Source: Ephemerocybe angulata | Lineage: Eukaryota; Basidiomycota; Agaricomycetes; Agaricales; Psathyrellaceae | Direction of reading: 5' to 3' | NCBI GenBank assembly: GCA_013368325.1 | Contig: JAACJK010000015.1 | Coordinates: 62,001 to 126,000 of the forward strand | DNA: 64,000 nt | In this document: in pieces, positions 62,524 to 64,000 of the stretch | Numbering within the stretch: the stretch's first letter is position 1 | How the letters are laid out: each line of letters opens with the position of its first letter | Notes under the pieces: model-generated | Databases searched by the model: none | Told to the model about the DNA's origin: nothing | What the model saw: only the letters and a program-made list of their open reading frames with translations | Program-made: the position numbers and the translations under genes

Positions 62524-63867
62524 ATGGACAACGAGGCGAGGGCGCACGAGAATATCAACATAATGGCGAGGAACGCGAAGAAGGGTCTGGCCCGGAAGAA
62601 GGCCAAGAAGGCGGTGCCCGGCGGGTCTACAGCTGAGCTCACACTCCCTTCCGACGACGAGTCACTGATCTCTGGTGTGGAGAACTCATCCGACATGGAA
62701 ATCTCGCCCAACGCCTCCCCGAAGTCCAAGAACAACTCCCCGAAGTCCAAGAAGAAAGGTTCCGAAATGGACTGGGCGGGGTTGGACCCCGCCACCAAAG
62801 ACGCTCTACTTAGCGCGCTTGTGGCGTCCAGGTCCTCTAAGCGCGCCTCCTCGCCGAGCGCTTCTCATGCGCGGGATAAGTTCAAGAAGGTCTGTCTCCC
62901 TTCCAGGCCTGAGGTTGATCTTGACGACGGTCCCGCTTCGTCGCTCGAGCCCTCGGATGAGCTGCAGCTGATGGAGAACGCACGCCTGTACACCGGCTTG
63001 CATCTCTTCACTCCTGACGGGATCCGGGTTCTCCACATGGATCGGAGCTCCCTGGGCACCAAGAAGCAGCCGGTCTACGGCGAGGACAACCACTGCCAGG
63101 AGATGCACGTAGTTAACCCTAACGACTCTCTCTTGGGCAAAGAGACTGACCTCACCTACGCCGAGTGGGACACGGCACAGTCCACGATGACCGCATGGGC
63201 GCTTAAGGTCAAGTCGGATGGGATACTGGCTGGATTCCTGGCTGCCCACTTCGGATATTGCAAGAGGTTGGTGACGAAGTTCAAGGAGGACTTCGAGGAG
63301 ATGAAGGCCTTTGATATCTCGATGCGCTCGCAGTATCGCATTACGCCGTATACCTTCAGAGCGAGCACCTACAACACCAGGTGGGAAAGCTTTGTCCGAA
63401 AGCATCGGCAGCAGTTCGGATCTCAGCGTGGGTCCAGTCTGGGACAGTTCGCCTCGCGCAACGCCGGCAATCGTTCTTCATCCTCGTCCTCCTCCTTCTC
63501 GAATAGACGCGGCGGTCAATCTTACTCATCCTCTCGTTCCTTTCCATCGGGGCAGTCGGGTGGATCCAAGTCCTCTGCGACATCCGACTGCCTCATCTGC
63601 GCCAAGCGAGGCCACCAGGCGAGCGAATGCCACTCCAAGAAGATGTCGAACGGAAACCCGCCCATCTGCGGGTTCAAGGACAGGCGACTCTTCGCCCTCG
63701 CCGACAACAAGCCTCGCTGCACCTTCTGGAACGCAGCTGGTAGGCACGGCCGAGACTGTGGCACACACAACCCCCTCGAGCACGTTTGCTCTTTCTGTGG
63801 CTCCTCCGACCACCACGTGTTACGACCGTCGTCGACAGAGGTGGGCAAGTGTCTGTCGAATGGCTGA
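62524..63867 (+). CDS. Gag-like ORF of a DIRS-type retroelement
   Basis: First in-frame ATG at 62524; the frame is open from a CGCAG acceptor-like site at about 62470, so an upstream exon is possible. The basic/acidic N-terminus includes repeated SPKSKNNSPKSKKK. A helical Gag-like core (YAEWDTAQSTMTAWALKVKS, LAGFLAAHFGYCKRL) follows, then a Ser-rich linker and CCHC CLICAKRGHQASEC. After that come CTFWNAAGRHGRDC and HVCSFCGSSDHH. This last zinc arrangement is what I associate with ORF1 of basidiomycete DIRS-like (tyrosine-recombinase) elements. The usual WxC ending after DHH is replaced by another sequence and a stop, so the copy may be truncated. Confidence 0.6.
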   Translation: MDNEARAHENINIMARNAKKGLARKKAKKAVPGGSTAELTLPSDDESLISGVENSSDMEISPNASPKSKNNSPKSKKKGSEMDWAGLDPATKDALLSALVASRSSKRASSPSASHARDKFKKVCLPSRPEVDLDDGPASSLEPSDELQLMENARLYTGLHLFTPDGIRVLHMDRSSLGTKKQPVYGEDNHCQEMHVVNPNDSLLGKETDLTYAEWDTAQSTMTAWALKVKSDGILAGFLAAHFGYCKRLVTKFKEDFEEMKAFDISMRSQYRITPYTFRASTYNTRWESFVRKHRQQFGSQRGSSLGQFASRNAGNRSSSSSSSFSNRRGGQSYSSSRSFPSGQSGGSKSSATSDCLICAKRGHQASECHSKKMSNGNPPICGFKDRRLFALADNKPRCTFWNAAGRHGRDCGTHNPLEHVCSFCGSSDHHVLRPSSTEVGKCLSNG

Positions 63868-64000
63868 GTTGATCGAGTGACGATGAGCAAGCGAGGCGGC
63901 ACTCGCAAGTCAAATGAGAAAAGGGAACAAGGGGTTGAATAACCAATAACAAGCTAAGGTACAGGACTGTAGCTACTAGGTATAAGTACTGAGACGCACA
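63868..64000. other. window end, nothing identified
   Basis: 133 bases after the Gag-like stop. No reverse transcriptase or recombinase motif is reached before the window ends. Confidence 0.4.

Noticed and set aside
1..64000. CRISPR arrays, bacterial operons, integrons, phage genes
   Set aside because: No spaced identical repeats of that kind. Spliceosomal introns and eukaryotic transposons throughout show a nuclear fungal genome.

Overview
The window looks like a repeat-rich piece of a basidiomycete (Agaricomycete-type) nuclear genome. The evidence is spliceosomal introns of about 45-65 bp in several genes, a tetraspanin of the fungal type, and the transposon mix: Copia and chromodomain Gypsy LTR elements, a Tad1-like LINE, a hAT element with an intron-rich transposase, short CACTA-type MITEs, a DIRS-like Gag, and a protein resembling those linked to KDZ transposons. 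There is nothing bacterial here: no operons, no ribosome binding sites, no CRISPR.

Layout. 1-1388 holds the end of a KDZ-associated-type gene split by a 357 bp CACTA-type MITE. 2999-18760 is a young Copia element (403 bp LTRs, TSD CACAT) whose reverse transcriptase is split by a complete young chromodomain Gypsy (7085-17005, 639 bp LTRs, TSD CTCTC). The Gypsy carries gag, a predicted -1 frameshift signal, pol and an extra ORF after pol. A 102 bp tandem duplication and a solo LTR with its own TSD follow. 20212-23784 is a decayed voltage-gated potassium channel gene with very long introns. 26052-26471 (minus) is a tiny double-stranded-RNA-binding-domain gene.

29282-56702 is one tetraspanin gene cut in two by a three-level nest of 25.2 kb. 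A Tad1-like LINE (minus, poly-A end at 30146, 5' end near 55310, target duplication AAAGTGAT) sits inside an exon. A second Gypsy (38591-55092, identical 233 bp LTRs, TSD GCGAG) sits inside the LINE. A hAT transposon (39424-45911, 22 bp perfect TIRs, 8 bp TSD ACCTCCGC) sits inside the Gypsy. If the insert is ignored, the tetraspanin exons give an uninterrupted frame of 397 codons plus stop, so the insertion is recent.

56703-64000 has an F-box/LRR-like relic, a second copy of the MITE (also exactly 357 bp) and, at the end, a Gag-like ORF of a DIRS-type element.

Roughly 41 of 64 kb is explained by the two nests. All three LTR pairs are identical or nearly so, pointing to a very recent burst, yet three of the five large elements already carry broken coding regions. 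The points I consider most novel are the extra ORFs after pol in two unrelated Gypsy elements, the intron-bearing LINE ORF1, a triplicated unknown module between Gag and protease in the second Gypsy, the gag-pol frameshift signal, and the HMG-box-like motif array in the Copia LTR. All domain names come from reading translated motifs by eye; no database search was run.
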